NCBI GenBank assembly: GCA_046295675.1
Contig: JBKBMW010000020.1
Span: 1-14,673 of the forward strand
DNA length: 14,673 nt
Reading direction: 5' to 3'
Source: JAOAJF01 sp046295675
Lineage (GTDB): Archaea > Micrarchaeota > Micrarchaeia > Anstonellales > Anstonellaceae
In this document: in pieces, positions 7,585 through 14,428 of the stretch
Numbering within the stretch: the first letter of the stretch is position 1
Layout: each line of letters begins with the position of its first letter
Notes under the pieces: model-generated
What the model was told of the DNA's origin: nothing
Databases searched by the model: none
The model's input: only the letters and a program-made list of their open reading frames with translations
Translations under genes and position numbers: made by a program

Positions 7585-7731
7585 ATGGCAGAAAAACAAC
7601 AAAAAAGTGCAAAAAAAATCAAGCCTTATCAAAAAAGAAAATTTTGTCCAAAATGTGGGGCTCCTGTACAACTAGCTGAACACAAAGACAGGCGCTCTTG
7701 CGGCAAATGTGGTTATTTTGAAAGAAAATAA
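7585..7731 (+). CDS. rps27ae: Small ribosomal subunit protein eS31 (S27ae)
   Basis: A 48-codon gene. The protein has a basic N-terminal arm (MAEKQQKSAKKIKPYQKRK) followed by a zinc ribbon: Cys21-x2-Cys24 (FCPKCG) and Cys39-x2-Cys42 (SCGKCG). This is the stand-alone archaeal form of the S27a protein, which in eukaryotes is made as a ubiquitin fusion. GAGGT at 7574-7578, six bases before the ATG, sets the start. The gene starts 16 nt after eS24 and ends just before a strong T-tract, so it is the last gene of the operon. Size and Cys spacing fit the family closely. Confidence 0.95.
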   Translation: MAEKQQKSAKKIKPYQKRKFCPKCGAPVQLAEHKDRRSCGKCGYFERK

Positions 7732-7735
7732 TTCC

Positions 7736-7762
7736 TTTTTTTTGAGTTTTTTTTTCTTTTTT
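7736..7762 (+). terminator. T-tract terminator after eS31
   Basis: Three runs of 8, 9 and 6 T residues, broken by GAG and C, start five bases after the eS31 stop codon. This is the classic intrinsic archaeal termination signal. The A-run at 7770-7776 is a T7 on the minus strand and may end the convergent redox gene. Confidence 0.75.
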
Positions 7763-7777
7763 GATTTTTAAAAAAAG

Positions 7778-8983
7778 TTATCTCAATAATCCTGGGGCAA
7801 AAAGCATTATAGACCCAAGTATTGTCATTAAAATTCCACCAATTAGTTTGCAGTATTTTGCATATTTAGTACCAAGCCCACCTATAACTGCAAAACCAGC
7901 CATTACAAACATAATCATATCGTCAATCATATAAAATACATCATAAATAAAAATGTAAAGATAACGCTCAAGATCTGAAATATTTTTTAATGCAAGCACT
8001 TGTGTAAACACTGCTGGTATAGCTGATGAACAAGCAAATTCTATTGAGTTTACAACAAATGCTAAAATCACTATGGAAATTATTATTCCAATTGTCAATG
8101 GTTGGCTAATCACAGCTTTAATATTTTGGCTAGTTTTTTTGTGATCCTCTTCATCACCAACCTCACAAACAAGTTCCTTTTTTGTAAAGTAGTCTTTAAG
8201 GTTTAATATTCCAACCCCTAATGCAAAAGCACCAATTAATATAATGACAACTCTTATATACCCTATTAACAAAAAAGCATTTAGCCATGCTGTCATAAAC
8301 AAAAAGTATAAAGCTCCTGAAGCAAAAAGAAAACTTCCTATTATAAGCCAAAATTTTCTTTTATCATTAACCTCCATCAGTAAACCAATCATGTATACTA
8401 AAACCCACATGGCACAAGGATTAAATCCATCTACAAGACCTAAAGTAATTGCTAAAACAAGTAATGGGCTTTTTGTTAAATCCATTTTTCCAAAAAAAGG
8501 CACATCAATTTCAGTTAGATTGGTTATCTTTTGCTCAGTATTCTTTTTTTCATAGTCGTTATTTTTTTCTAAGTATTGTTCTATCTCTTTAAGAAATGTT
8601 TCTTTACTTTGAAATCCAATAAATGCTTTTTTCCCTATAAATGTAGTTGGTACTGCTAATGAATTAGTATCCAAACCAGCTTCAGTAGCAAATTTGTAAA
8701 ATATTTTCATCCCTTCTGGAGTGGAGGCATCATGAATTTTAATTGAAACATTTTTAAGCTCCTTTGAAAGTTCATTAATTATGGGCCGCTGCTGTGCACA
8801 ATGAGGACAAGTTGGAAGATAAAAATAGTTTATTTCCAAAACTGCATCTGTTTGTTCTTTTATTTCTGATTCCCCTATTCCAAAAAAATATACTCCTATA
8901 ACTAACAAAATAAGTATCCCAACCAAGTAAAAATTAAATGGCTCACTTAAAAACTTTTTTATACTTTCTACTATACTTCCCAT
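7778..8983 (-). CDS. Thioredoxin-like / CcdA-like membrane fusion
   Basis: A 401-residue protein joining two redox modules. Residues 16-36 form an N-terminal membrane anchor. Residues about 47-142 are a thioredoxin-like domain with active site Cys59-Pro-His-Cys62 (YLPTCPHCAQ) and the cis-proline motif AVPTTF (Pro112). After a charged linker, residues 172-400 form six or so membrane helices resembling CcdA/DsbD: FNPCAMW (Cys190) and FACSSAIPA (Cys318) are placed like the paired electron-carrying cysteines of that family. Cys273 sits in a charged loop (LVCEVGDEED). The likely role is passing electrons across the membrane from a cytoplasmic thioredoxin to the attached outer domain, hence disulfide handling outside the cell. 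This is an inference from the architecture. It is convergent with the eS31 operon, with 46 nt between. Confidence 0.85.
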   Translation of the reverse strand: MGSIVESIKKFLSEPFNFYLVGILILLVIGVYFFGIGESEIKEQTDAVLEINYFYLPTCPHCAQQRPIINELSKELKNVSIKIHDASTPEGMKIFYKFATEAGLDTNSLAVPTTFIGKKAFIGFQSKETFLKEIEQYLEKNNDYEKKNTEQKITNLTEIDVPFFGKMDLTKSPLLVLAITLGLVDGFNPCAMWVLVYMIGLLMEVNDKRKFWLIIGSFLFASGALYFLFMTAWLNAFLLIGYIRVVIILIGAFALGVGILNLKDYFTKKELVCEVGDEEDHKKTSQNIKAVISQPLTIGIIISIVILAFVVNSIEFACSSAIPAVFTQVLALKNISDLERYLYIFIYDVFYMIDDMIMFVMAGFAVIGGLGTKYAKYCKLIGGILMTILGSIMLFAPGLLR

Positions 8984-9016
8984 ATTTCTCTTCCAGTTAT
9001 TTATTCTTTTAAAAGT

Positions 9017-9027
9017 TAAATATATTA
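9017..9027 (-). promoter_or_regulatory. TATA box for the Trx-CcdA-like fusion gene
   Basis: The minus strand reads TAATATATTTA, about 39 nt from the ATG at 8983. It predicts a leader of roughly 13 nt, containing the purine-rich GGAAGAG just before the start codon. Confidence 0.45.
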
Positions 9028-9063
9028 AACTTATTTTCTTATCTTAATTATCTTCCTAAATTA

Positions 9064-9121
9064 TTTTAATATTCTTAAATTTTAATATTCTTAACTTATT
9101 TTAATAAAGCTTTAATAAAGC
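9064..9121. repeat. Two adjacent pairs of short direct repeats
   Basis: TTTTAATATTCTTAA occurs twice without mismatch (9064-9078 and 9080-9094, period 16). TTTAATAAAGC occurs twice in tandem (9100-9110 and 9111-9121). They lie in the AT-rich gap between kae1 and the redox fusion gene, upstream of the latter's promoter. They could be regulator sites or simple low-complexity slippage; nothing else is recognisable in this 217-base gap. Confidence 0.6.
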
Positions 9122-9200
9122 TAATTATTAAAAAACTCTCTAACAATCACCAAAATGATTTTTTTATTAAACTACTTTTCCTTTTTATCTTTTTATCTTA

Positions 9201-10187
9201 TCATTTTATCTTATAATGCTTTTCTAATCTATCTATTCTCCATTTTTGCTCATAAAAAACATTTTCTGGATTCATAGAATACATCAAAAGTTTTGAAGCA
9301 CATAAGGCAATCATCGCCCCATTATCGGCATTATAAACATCTTGACATGTTTTTGCCTCTATTTGATGTTCTTCTGCTATATCAGAAAGTTTTTTCATAA
9401 GTTCTTTGTTTTGTGCAACTCCTCCACAAGCTATTATTTGCCTCTTTTTCGTTAACATCAAAGCACGTTCTGTTGCTTCACAAAGTTCATCAAATGCTAT
9501 CTCTAATAAAGAATAGCACAAATCCTCTTTTGGGACTTTTCCAATAAGTTTTGTAGCATATGTATACAACCCGCTAAAAGAAAAGTTCATCCCCTTCACA
9601 GTATAAGGCATATCGTAAAATTTTTTTCCTTTTTGTGCCAATGAAGCCACTACTGAACCATGGGAAAACTCCTCTCCTAATGCTCTTGCAAACATATCAA
9701 ACAGGTTTCCAAGCCCAATATCCAATGTTTCACCTAAAACTATAAATTTGAGTTTTTCCTTTTCCACCAAAATCTGGGTATTTCCTCCACTTACGTACAA
9801 TATTAAAGGATCCTCAAAGCCTGTTATATATTTTGTAATTTCTACATGAGCATGTGGATGGTTTACTGCTATTACCTTTTTATTATATTTCAAACCTAAA
9901 AATTCAGTTGCAAGAGCTCCAATTTGTAAGCATGGGCCTAATCCAGGTCCTGCAGAGTAAGCCAAGTAATCTATATCTTTTATATTTAAATTTGCCTCTT
10001 CCAAAGCCTGTTTTATAGTACTAGGGGCATTTTCAATATGATAAGCAGCTGCTTTTTTTGGTACTATCCCCTCATTTAAAGGTTTATAATAAGATTTTGT
10101 ATTTGCAAGTATTTTATTTTCAGAAGTGTCAAAAATCCCTACTCCAAAAGTATGAGCAGTAGACTCTATACCTAAAATTTTGACCAT
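9201..10187 (-). CDS. kae1: tRNA t6A-modification enzyme Kae1 (TsaD family)
   Basis: Kae1 is the catalytic subunit of the KEOPS complex. It transfers the threonylcarbamoyl group to A37 of ANN-decoding tRNAs. The 328 residues form an ASKHA fold: LGIESTAHTFGVGI (residues 5-18), AGPGLGPCLQIG (79-90), the metal-binding His110-x3-His114 (VNHPHAHVEI), YVSGGNTQIL, and NADNGAMIALCA near the end. The region equivalent to GIHPREAA reads GIVPKKAAAYH here, a divergent version of a normally well-kept motif. The protein stops after the Kae1 domain, so it is not the Kae1-Bud32 fusion seen in some archaea. Its stop is TGA, unlike the TAA of its neighbours. In many archaea kae1 follows eS24-eS31; here it is close by but on the other strand, with the redox gene between. 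Confidence 0.95.
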   Translation of the reverse strand: MVKILGIESTAHTFGVGIFDTSENKILANTKSYYKPLNEGIVPKKAAAYHIENAPSTIKQALEEANLNIKDIDYLAYSAGPGLGPCLQIGALATEFLGLKYNKKVIAVNHPHAHVEITKYITGFEDPLILYVSGGNTQILVEKEKLKFIVLGETLDIGLGNLFDMFARALGEEFSHGSVVASLAQKGKKFYDMPYTVKGMNFSFSGLYTYATKLIGKVPKEDLCYSLLEIAFDELCEATERALMLTKKRQIIACGGVAQNKELMKKLSDIAEEHQIEAKTCQDVYNADNGAMIALCASKLLMYSMNPENVFYEQKWRIDRLEKHYKIK

Positions 10188-10205
10188 TTTTATCTAGATT
10201 ATTTT

Positions 10206-10213
10206 ATTTTTAA
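10206..10213 (-). promoter_or_regulatory. TATA-like box for kae1
   Basis: The minus strand reads TTAAAAAT, centred about 22 nt before the ATG at 10187. There is no GGTGA motif in front of this gene, so a leaderless transcript is likely. Confidence 0.4.
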
Positions 10214-10246
10214 TGGTTTAAATTCTTTCTTCTTCAGTACTCTTTA

Positions 10247-10281
10247 GTGGAAAAAAAAGAAAAAAATTAAAATAAAAAAAG
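10247..10281 (-). terminator. T-tract terminator after the DUF350-like gene
   Basis: Read on the minus strand, this stretch just downstream of the DUF350-like stop is T-runs of 7 to 9 separated by single bases or short AT spacers. It separates that gene from kae1 and suggests kae1 is transcribed on its own. Confidence 0.6.
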
Positions 10282-10296
10282 AATTTTTTTAACTCT

Positions 10297-10794
10297 TTAT
10301 AATAAAAGTAGGACTTGTGCTCCTGCCTTTATTACAAAGGAAATAGTAAAAAGTATTCCTCCCATCAAAAGGGCAATTGCAACATTCCCTTTTTTTAGTT
10401 GTACTTCATAATCCAAGCCTTTTGAAATTTTTCCCATTACCCAAAGTGCAGTTTTTATTGCAATAATGGCAACTACTAAGCTAACTAATAGCTGAATTAA
10501 AGCAATAAAGGAAGCTACTACAAGCTGTTCTATTGGAAGTTTTGGATTTACAAGAAGGGTTATATTCTCAATTCCCCCCTGTACTATAGAACCAATTGAA
10601 AGTACAACTGCAAGCAGCAAAACCGCAACAGCTGTATTTCCTTTTTTTATTTCTTCCAATTCATCAATTTTTTTTGTGCTTTTATTAAAAATTTGTAAGC
10701 TCCAATATATCGTAAAAATAGAAAGAGATATTGCCAGCAAAAGCTTTATTATATACAATAAAAATGCGACTATAAAATTTTCTAAACCAGCCAT
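10297..10794 (-). CDS. DUF350-like membrane protein with internal duplication
   Basis: A 165-residue membrane protein with about four hydrophobic segments (roughly 8-35, 54-74, 91-120, 138-164). It has two matching halves: EEIKKGNTAVAVLL (48-61) and VQLKKGNVAIALLM (131-144), each starting a helix that ends in a GG or AG pair; the period is 84 residues. The KGNxAxA motif is the hallmark of DUF350 proteins, whose function is unknown. The first helix of each half also matches loosely. The ribosome binding site AGAGGTGA lies four bases before the ATG. It is divergent from purM, and its T-rich 3' side argues for a single-gene unit. I make no functional claim beyond membrane location. Confidence 0.75.
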   Translation of the reverse strand: MAGLENFIVAFLLYIIKLLLAISLSIFTIYWSLQIFNKSTKKIDELEEIKKGNTAVAVLLLAVVLSIGSIVQGGIENITLLVNPKLPIEQLVVASFIALIQLLVSLVVAIIAIKTALWVMGKISKGLDYEVQLKKGNVAIALLMGGILFTISFVIKAGAQVLLLL

Positions 10795-10798
10795 TTTT

Positions 10799-10849
10799 TC
10801 ACCTCTGTATATATTTCTCTACTCTGAATTTTACCTTTAAACTTAAAAA
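10799..10849 (-). promoter_or_regulatory. Promoter and ribosome binding site of the DUF350-like gene
   Basis: On the minus strand, TTTTTAAGTTTAAA (10836-10849) is a TATA-like region and AGAGGTGA (10799-10806) is the ribosome binding site. They predict a leader of about 20 nt. A second AT-rich stretch, AATATATA (10808-10815), is too close to the ATG to be the main box. Confidence 0.45.
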
Positions 10850-10925
10850 TCTTTTTCTTTAAGCAATTTGTGTTTTTTATAGTTTAGGAATGATTTTAGC
10901 CATTTATCCATCAAACAAAAAAAGC

Positions 10926-10934
10926 TTTTTAAAT
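10926..10934 (+). promoter_or_regulatory. TATA box of purM
   Basis: TTTTTAAAT is centred 25 nt before the purM ATG. No GGTGA motif precedes this gene, so the message is probably leaderless. Confidence 0.6.
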
Positions 10935-10954
10935 TATTCTAAAATAGCTTATAT

Positions 10955-11956
10955 ATGAAAATTACCTATTCTAAAGCTGGGGTTAATGTAAAAAAAGTAA
11001 AAAAAATACAAAATAAAATAAATAGGCTTTTGTTTTCTACTGCCAACCCTTTTACCCCAAAATTTTTAGCAGGGCATTATGCAGGTATATTTACTATTGG
11101 AAAAACTACTCTTGCTGCTCATTGCGATGGGGTGGGAACAAAAATTCTTGTTGCCCAGGCATTAAATAAACACAATACTATTGGAATTGATGCTGTTGCA
11201 ATGAATGTTAATGACTTAGTCTGCATTGGAGCAAAACCTATTGTAGGGCTTGATTACTTAGCAATCTCAAAAGAAGATGAAAAATTAATTCAACAGATCC
11301 TTTCTGGAGTTATAAATGGTTGTAAAATGGCAAATATTGCTCTTATCGGAGGAGAAACCGCTATTTTATCAGATATGTTTTCCTCTCCAAAAAATAAAAC
11401 CGGATATGACTTGGCAATGAGTGTCATTGGAGTGGTAGAAAACAAACTTATAGATGGTTCAAATGTAAAGCCAAACCAAATCTTAATCGGTTTACCTTCT
11501 AGTGGACTTCATTCAAACGGTTTTAGTTTAGCAAGAAAAATCTTAGATATCAAAAAATGGGGAAAGGAAATGCTCACGCCAACAATTCTTTATGACAAAA
11601 TTGTTCTTAAGCTAATCAATGAATGCGATATCACTGCTATAGCTCATATTACAGGAGGGGCTTTTTCAAAACTTTCAAGAATTTCTAATATTTCTAGATG
11701 CGGATTTTATCTAGAAAATATGCCTCAACCAAAAGGCATATTCTCTTACATTTTAGACGTTGTTAAAGATCCAAAGGAGTGCTATCGCACATTTAATATG
11801 GGAATCGGCATGGTTTTAGTTGCTCAAAAAAATGAGCAAGATAAGATTTTGGATATTTGCAAAGAATATAAAATAAATGCAGAGGTTATTGGTACTACAA
11901 TAGCAAAAAAAGATGTACTTTTAAATTTTGAAGGAAGAAAAATCAGTTTACTTTAA
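10955..11956 (+). CDS. purM: Phosphoribosylformylglycinamidine cyclo-ligase (AIR synthase)
   Basis: PurM closes the imidazole ring of FGAM with ATP to give aminoimidazole ribonucleotide, the fifth step of purine synthesis. The 333 residues show the PurM N-domain: TYSKAGVNV at the start, AAHCDGVGTKILVAQ (residues 54-68), GIDAVAMNVNDLVCIGAKP (77-95), LDYLAISKED. GGETAILSDMF lies at about 136-146. The C-domain has GLPSSGLHSNGFSLARKIL and AHITGGAFSKL. All the usual glycine-rich ATP and substrate loops are present, so it looks functional. Length fits the family. No other purine gene is in the window, and the gene has its own promoter and likely terminator, so it is not in a pur operon here. Confidence 0.95.
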   Translation: MKITYSKAGVNVKKVKKIQNKINRLLFSTANPFTPKFLAGHYAGIFTIGKTTLAAHCDGVGTKILVAQALNKHNTIGIDAVAMNVNDLVCIGAKPIVGLDYLAISKEDEKLIQQILSGVINGCKMANIALIGGETAILSDMFSSPKNKTGYDLAMSVIGVVENKLIDGSNVKPNQILIGLPSSGLHSNGFSLARKILDIKKWGKEMLTPTILYDKIVLKLINECDITAIAHITGGAFSKLSRISNISRCGFYLENMPQPKGIFSYILDVVKDPKECYRTFNMGIGMVLVAQKNEQDKILDICKEYKINAEVIGTTIAKKDVLLNFEGRKISLL

Positions 11957-12021
11957 AATATATTTTAAAAAAAGCCAGTAAATAAAGCTATTTTTCTTGT
12001 TCAATCATCACATAAAATAGT

Positions 12022-12038
12022 AAAAATTTTTCTTTTTG
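12022..12038 (+). terminator. T-tract, probable purM terminator
   Basis: AAAAATTTTTCTTTTTG carries two T5 runs about 70 nt after the purM stop. It is a modest signal, but is the only T-tract before the promoter of the next gene. Confidence 0.4.
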
Positions 12039-12060
12039 AATAACACTGTACAAACTATAA

Positions 12061-12079
12061 GTTATATATTTAAATATTT
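12061..12079 (+). promoter_or_regulatory. TATA region of the OB-fold gene
   Basis: GTTATATATTTAAATATTT contains two overlapping TATA-like cores (TTATATATT and TTTAAATA). Either would start transcription near 12090-12100, leaving a leader of about 30-40 nt that ends in GAGGTG (12118-12123). Confidence 0.5.
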
Positions 12080-12128
12080 TTTTCTTCTTATTCTTCTTAT
12101 TATATTCTCTAAACTTTGAGGTGTTTTT

Positions 12129-12425
12129 TTGGAAGAAGTAAAAATCACAGATTTAAAGCCAGGCTTATCTGCTATCTCTGTAAAGGGGCAAATAATCTCT
12201 AAAGAAGATGCAAGGGAAGTTATTACAAAATATGGCAAAAAAATCAAGGTTGCAAATGCAATATTAGAAGATGAAACCGGTTCCATTCAGATCTCACTTT
12301 GGGGGGAGGATAGCTCAAAATACAAAATAGGGGACAATATACTAATAGAAAATGGTTATGTTAGCGAGTTTAAAGGAAATCCACAGCTTTCTGCAGGAAA
12401 GAATGGAAAAATAACCTTACTCTAA
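12129..12425 (+). CDS. Single-OB-fold ssDNA-binding protein (RPA-like)
   Basis: A 98-residue protein made of one OB fold of the archaeal SSB/RPA type. Motifs in order: ITDLKPGLSAISVKGQIIS (strand 1-2), an acidic/basic loop, KVANAILEDETGSIQISLWG (residues 39-58), YKIGDNILIENGYVSEFKG (63-81) and PQLSAGKNGKITLL at the end. The ETG-I-x-x-SLWG segment and the GY/F-G-QL series are typical of ssDNA-binding folds. It should bind and protect single-stranded DNA, though binding RNA is possible. The start is TTG: GAGGTG (12118-12123) lies five bases upstream, and an in-frame TGA at 12117-12119 rules out a longer protein. It lacks the zinc finger and extra OB folds of full-size archaeal RPA. Confidence 0.88.
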   Translation: MEEVKITDLKPGLSAISVKGQIISKEDAREVITKYGKKIKVANAILEDETGSIQISLWGEDSSKYKIGDNILIENGYVSEFKGNPQLSAGKNGKITLL

Positions 12426-12439
12426 AAAATTATCTGAAA

Positions 12440-12468
12440 GATTTTTATTTTTTTCTTTGTATTTTATT
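12440..12468 (+). terminator. T-tract terminator after the OB-fold gene
   Basis: T-rich stretch with runs of 5 and 7 T residues beginning about 14 nt after the stop codon; it separates the OB-fold gene from the thermosome. Confidence 0.5.
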
Positions 12469-12483
12469 AATATAACATTATAA

Positions 12484-12507
12484 TATCAATTTAGGTATCA
12501 ATTTAGG
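12484..12507. repeat. Perfect tandem 12-mer upstream of the thermosome
   Basis: TATCAATTTAGG is repeated twice without a gap or mismatch (12484-12495, 12496-12507). It abuts the likely TATA box of the thermosome gene, which is where an archaeal regulator or activator would bind. No known site is claimed. Confidence 0.6.
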
Positions 12508-12508
12508 T

Positions 12509-12565
12509 CCTATATTTTTATTTCTGCATCTAAATTTCATATTCAAAAATTTAAACTAAAGAGGT
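12509..12565 (+). promoter_or_regulatory. Thermosome promoter and ribosome binding site
   Basis: CCTATATTTTTAT (12509-12521) is the best TATA candidate and predicts a leader of about 30 nt. GAGGTGA lies just upstream of the ATG and matches the strongest binding sites in this window, in keeping with a highly made protein. Confidence 0.45.
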
Positions 12566-12571
12566 GAGAAT

Positions 12572-14206
12572 ATGGCAAGGTTAGAAGGTCAACAAGCATC
12601 CGCTCTTCCTGAAGGAACTTCAAGAATTATTGGGCGAGATGCTCAAAGAACAAATATAGCAATCGGGTATGCAATAGCCTCTATTGTAAGAACCACACTA
12701 GGTCCGAAAGGTATGGACAAAATGCTGGTTTCTGATTTAGGTGATATTGTAATAACCAATGATGGTGCAACTATTTTAGAAGAGATGAATGTAGAACACC
12801 CAACAGCCAAAATCATGGTAGAGATTGCAAAAACTCAAGATAAGGAAGTCGGAGATGGGACTACAACTGCAGTTGTCTTTATGGGTGAACTATGCAAAGA
12901 GGCTTCCAAGCTTTTAGATCAAAACCTTCATCCCTCTACTATTATAAAGGGTTATACTCAAGCAGCCTCCCAATGCGAAAAATACCTAAACGAACTTTCA
13001 CATAATGTTAGTATAGAAGACACTGAAGCTTTAGAAAAAATAGCACAGGTCTCAATGGGTTCAAAGGCAATTGGGGTTGGTTCCACAAAAGCATATTTAG
13101 CAGATTTAGTAGTAAAAGCAATAAAACAGGTAGCAGAAAAAAAAGATGGCAAGTATGTTATAGACGAGGATTTAATTAAAATAGAAAAAAAAGCAGGAGG
13201 AGAGATAAGCGATACTCAATTAATCCAAGGTGTATTAATTGATAAAGAAGTAGTACACTCTGGTATGCCTAAGCAGGTTAAAGATGCAAAAATAGCCCTT
13301 ATTGATGCAGCATTAGAAATAGAAAAAACTGAAATGGATGCAAAAATTGAAATTACCTCCCCAGAGCAAATGTCTTCTTTTCTTGCCCAAGAGGAAAAAA
13401 TTTTAAAAGAAATGGTAGAAAAAATTGTAAAGGCTGGTGCAAATGTTCTATTCTGCCAAAAAGGAATTGATGATATGGCTCAGCACTTTTTAGCAAAAAA
13501 TAAAATACTTGCTGTACGAAGAGTTAAAAAATCAGATATGGAAAAACTATCCAGGGCAACCAATGGTAGAATAGTTTCTACTTTGGATGATCTTAGTCCT
13601 TCTGACCTTGGCTATGCTGGGCTGGTGTATGAAGAAACTATTGCTGGAGAAAAGATGGTGTTTGTAGAAAAATGCAAAGATCCAAAATCAGTAACTTTAT
13701 TTGTAAGGTCTTCTACTGAACATGTGGTAGCCGAAACAGAAAGAGCAGTGGTGGATGCTATCGGGGCAGTTTCATCTTCTATTGAAGATGGAAAATTTGT
13801 TACTGGTGGTGGTTCAATAGAAATGGCTTTGTCAACAAGACTAAAAAAATATGCTGCTGAAGTAGGGGGAAGAGAACAATTAGCTATTAGTGCATTTGCA
13901 GATTCATTAGAAATAATTCCAAGAACATTGGCTGAATCTGCTGGGATGGATGCAATCGATGCTTTAGTAGAGCTTAGAGCAAAGCACCAAAAAGAAGATG
14001 GAAAATATTATGGTATCAATGTATTCAATTCTAAAGTAGAAGACCTCTATAAACTTGGAGTATTTGAGCCAACTAAAGTAAAAAGACAAGCAATTGCTTC
14101 AGCAGCAGAGGCAGCAAGAATGATTTTAAGAATAGATGATATGATTTCCTCAAAACCAAAGCCATCTTCACCTAAAACACCAGGAATGGAAGAGGGAATG
14201 GAGTAA
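12572..14206 (+). CDS. thsA: Thermosome subunit (group II chaperonin)
   Basis: Group II chaperonin (CCT/TRiC-related), an ATP-driven folding chamber in the cytoplasm. The 544 residues are normal for the family. ATP-site motifs: TTLGPKGMDKMLV (residues 41-53), NDGATILEEM (63-72), GDGTTTAVVF (94-103) and VTGGGSIEMALS (about 409-420). The apical domain (about 215-365) includes the helical-protrusion region KIEITSPEQM, and the C-terminal equatorial part has GVFEPTKVKRQAI. The tail is short (TPGMEEGME), with little of the Gly-Gly-Met repeat found in many thermosomes. It has its own promoter, a tandem repeat upstream, and about 90 nt of T-rich DNA downstream, so is monocistronic. Only one subunit is in the window; a second may lie elsewhere. 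The symbol is given for the family, not a specific paralogue. Confidence 0.97.
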   Translation: MARLEGQQASALPEGTSRIIGRDAQRTNIAIGYAIASIVRTTLGPKGMDKMLVSDLGDIVITNDGATILEEMNVEHPTAKIMVEIAKTQDKEVGDGTTTAVVFMGELCKEASKLLDQNLHPSTIIKGYTQAASQCEKYLNELSHNVSIEDTEALEKIAQVSMGSKAIGVGSTKAYLADLVVKAIKQVAEKKDGKYVIDEDLIKIEKKAGGEISDTQLIQGVLIDKEVVHSGMPKQVKDAKIALIDAALEIEKTEMDAKIEITSPEQMSSFLAQEEKILKEMVEKIVKAGANVLFCQKGIDDMAQHFLAKNKILAVRRVKKSDMEKLSRATNGRIVSTLDDLSPSDLGYAGLVYEETIAGEKMVFVEKCKDPKSVTLFVRSSTEHVVAETERAVVDAIGAVSSSIEDGKFVTGGGSIEMALSTRLKKYAAEVGGREQLAISAFADSLEIIPRTLAESAGMDAIDALVELRAKHQKEDGKYYGINVFNSKVEDLYKLGVFEPTKVKRQAIASAAEAARMILRIDDMISSKPKPSSPKTPGMEEGME

Positions 14207-14218
14207 AATCCATCTCCT

Positions 14219-14308
14219 AAATTTTTTCAATTTTTTTTATTTTTTATTTATTTCTTTTCGATTTTTTCTTTTTATTTTTCCCCTTTTTTCTCCTTTTTAA
14301 ACAGTTAA
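14219..14308 (+). terminator. Long T-rich terminator after the thermosome
   Basis: About 90 nt of T-runs (up to 8 in a row) separated by single bases, starting 12 nt after the stop. This is the longest termination-like tract in the window. Confidence 0.7.
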
Positions 14309-14344
14309 ATTTTTAAATTTTAAGTAAACTTTTGTTAGGAAAAG

Positions 14345-14424
14345 TATATAAATATGTTGTTGTATATTATAATAATATATGTTAATAAATCTTGTTAATA
14401 AAATATAGAAAATCTTAGGGGTGA
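14345..14424 (+). promoter_or_regulatory. Promoter and ribosome binding site of the lipoprotein gene
   Basis: TATATAAAT (14345-14353), preceded by GGAAAAG, is a strong TATA box and predicts a start near 14375. AGGGGTGA (14417-14424) is a strong ribosome binding site four bases from the ATG. The predicted leader of about 55 nt holds a 10-nt direct repeat, TGTTAATAAA (14380-14389 and 14393-14402). A second AT-rich box near 14370-14379 could give a shorter leader. Confidence 0.5.
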
Positions 14425-14428
14425 AATA

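Noticed and set aside
8244..8555. Plus-strand frame of 103 codons inside the redox fusion gene
   Set aside because: It is opposite the conserved membrane domain, and its product resembles no protein.
8984..9200. Possible small CRISPR-like array or non-coding RNA
   Set aside because: The repeats are 11-15 nt, AT-only or nearly so, without unique spacers of regular length; no GC-rich stem typical of a structured RNA.
12062..12286. Minus-strand frame over the OB-fold gene start
   Set aside because: It covers the promoter and binding site of the OB-fold gene and has none of its own.
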